Part shown: positions 40,612 through 40,620 of the stretch, one piece after another | Layout of the letters: each line of letters opens with the position of its first letter | Position numbering within the stretch: position 1 is the stretch's first letter | From: an uncultured Bacilli bacterium | GTDB taxonomy: Bacteria > Bacillota_I > Bacilli_A > RF39 > UBA660 | NCBI GenBank assembly: GCA_934096535.1 | Contig: CAKOMC010000010.1 | Span: forward strand, 1 to 40,620 | Length of the DNA stretch: 40,620 nt | Direction of reading: 5' to 3' | Made by a program: the position numbers and the translations under genes | Notes under the pieces: model-generated | What the model was told of the DNA's origin: nothing | Seen by the model: only the letters and a program-made list of their open reading frames with translations | Database searches by the model: none

Positions 40612-40620
40612 GCATTATCC

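Overview
This is a very AT-rich piece of a Gram-positive-type (Bacillota) chromosome, most likely a gut member of the Bacilli related to the reduced-genome RF39/Erysipelotrichales-like lineages. That placement is inferred from base composition and gene families, not from a search. It carries forespore genes (sigG, spoIIP, a ymxH/ylmC-type PRC-barrel gene), a MurT/GatD-type pair, a T-box-controlled ileS, and many ribosome-binding sites of the form AGGTGAT placed 3-5 nt before ATG, GTG or TTG. spoIIP and lspA both end in TGA inside ATGA overlaps, so the standard bacterial code applies.

Layout. 1-770: an IS200/IS605-like end or terminator, tRNA-Ser(GCT) and a small STAS-like gene. 0.9-2.9 kb: murT-gatD-like pair. 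3.0-6.2 kb (minus): LppM-like lipoprotein, a tandem pair of small paralogues, and spoIIP with a small membrane partner. 6.5-7.8 kb: rpsT and a secreted transglutaminase-like protein. 7.8-11.2 kb: two adjacent proteins built from helicase-associated (HA) repeats without a helicase. 11.4-14.8 kb: ileS with its T-box leader. 14.9-17.4 kb: an orphan sigma factor divergent from a phosphohexomutase. 17.5-21.5 kb: phosphoesterase, unknown gene and priA. 21.7-32.6 kb: accessory region with an Rpn-type nuclease, three modular surface proteins, a double-HTH regulator, an AI-2E-family permease and recD2. 32.7-34.4 kb: a J-domain protein and its J-less paralogue. 34.5-38.9 kb: rhomboid protease, small membrane proteins, ymxH-lspA-rluD and sigG. 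38.9-40.6 kb: another tandem pair of unknown paralogues.

Strongest unusual points. (1) Two copies of a ~290-bp element lie in inverted orientation (26209-26499 and 30346-30634), one directly upstream of each of two surface-protein genes. Each has palindromic 25-bp terminal inverted repeats whose loops match within an element but differ between elements, and five GTCAA-type heptamers with conserved spacing. (2) The GatD-like protein lacks both the catalytic Cys and His, and its MurT-like partner has lost C-terminal signature motifs. (3) The isoleucyl-tRNA synthetase has GLHH where class I enzymes have HIGH, the swap linked to mupirocin hyper-resistance. (4) Lineage-specific families repeatedly occur as tandem paralogue pairs.

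All assignments come from reading the sequence and from memory of the families. No search or structure prediction was run.
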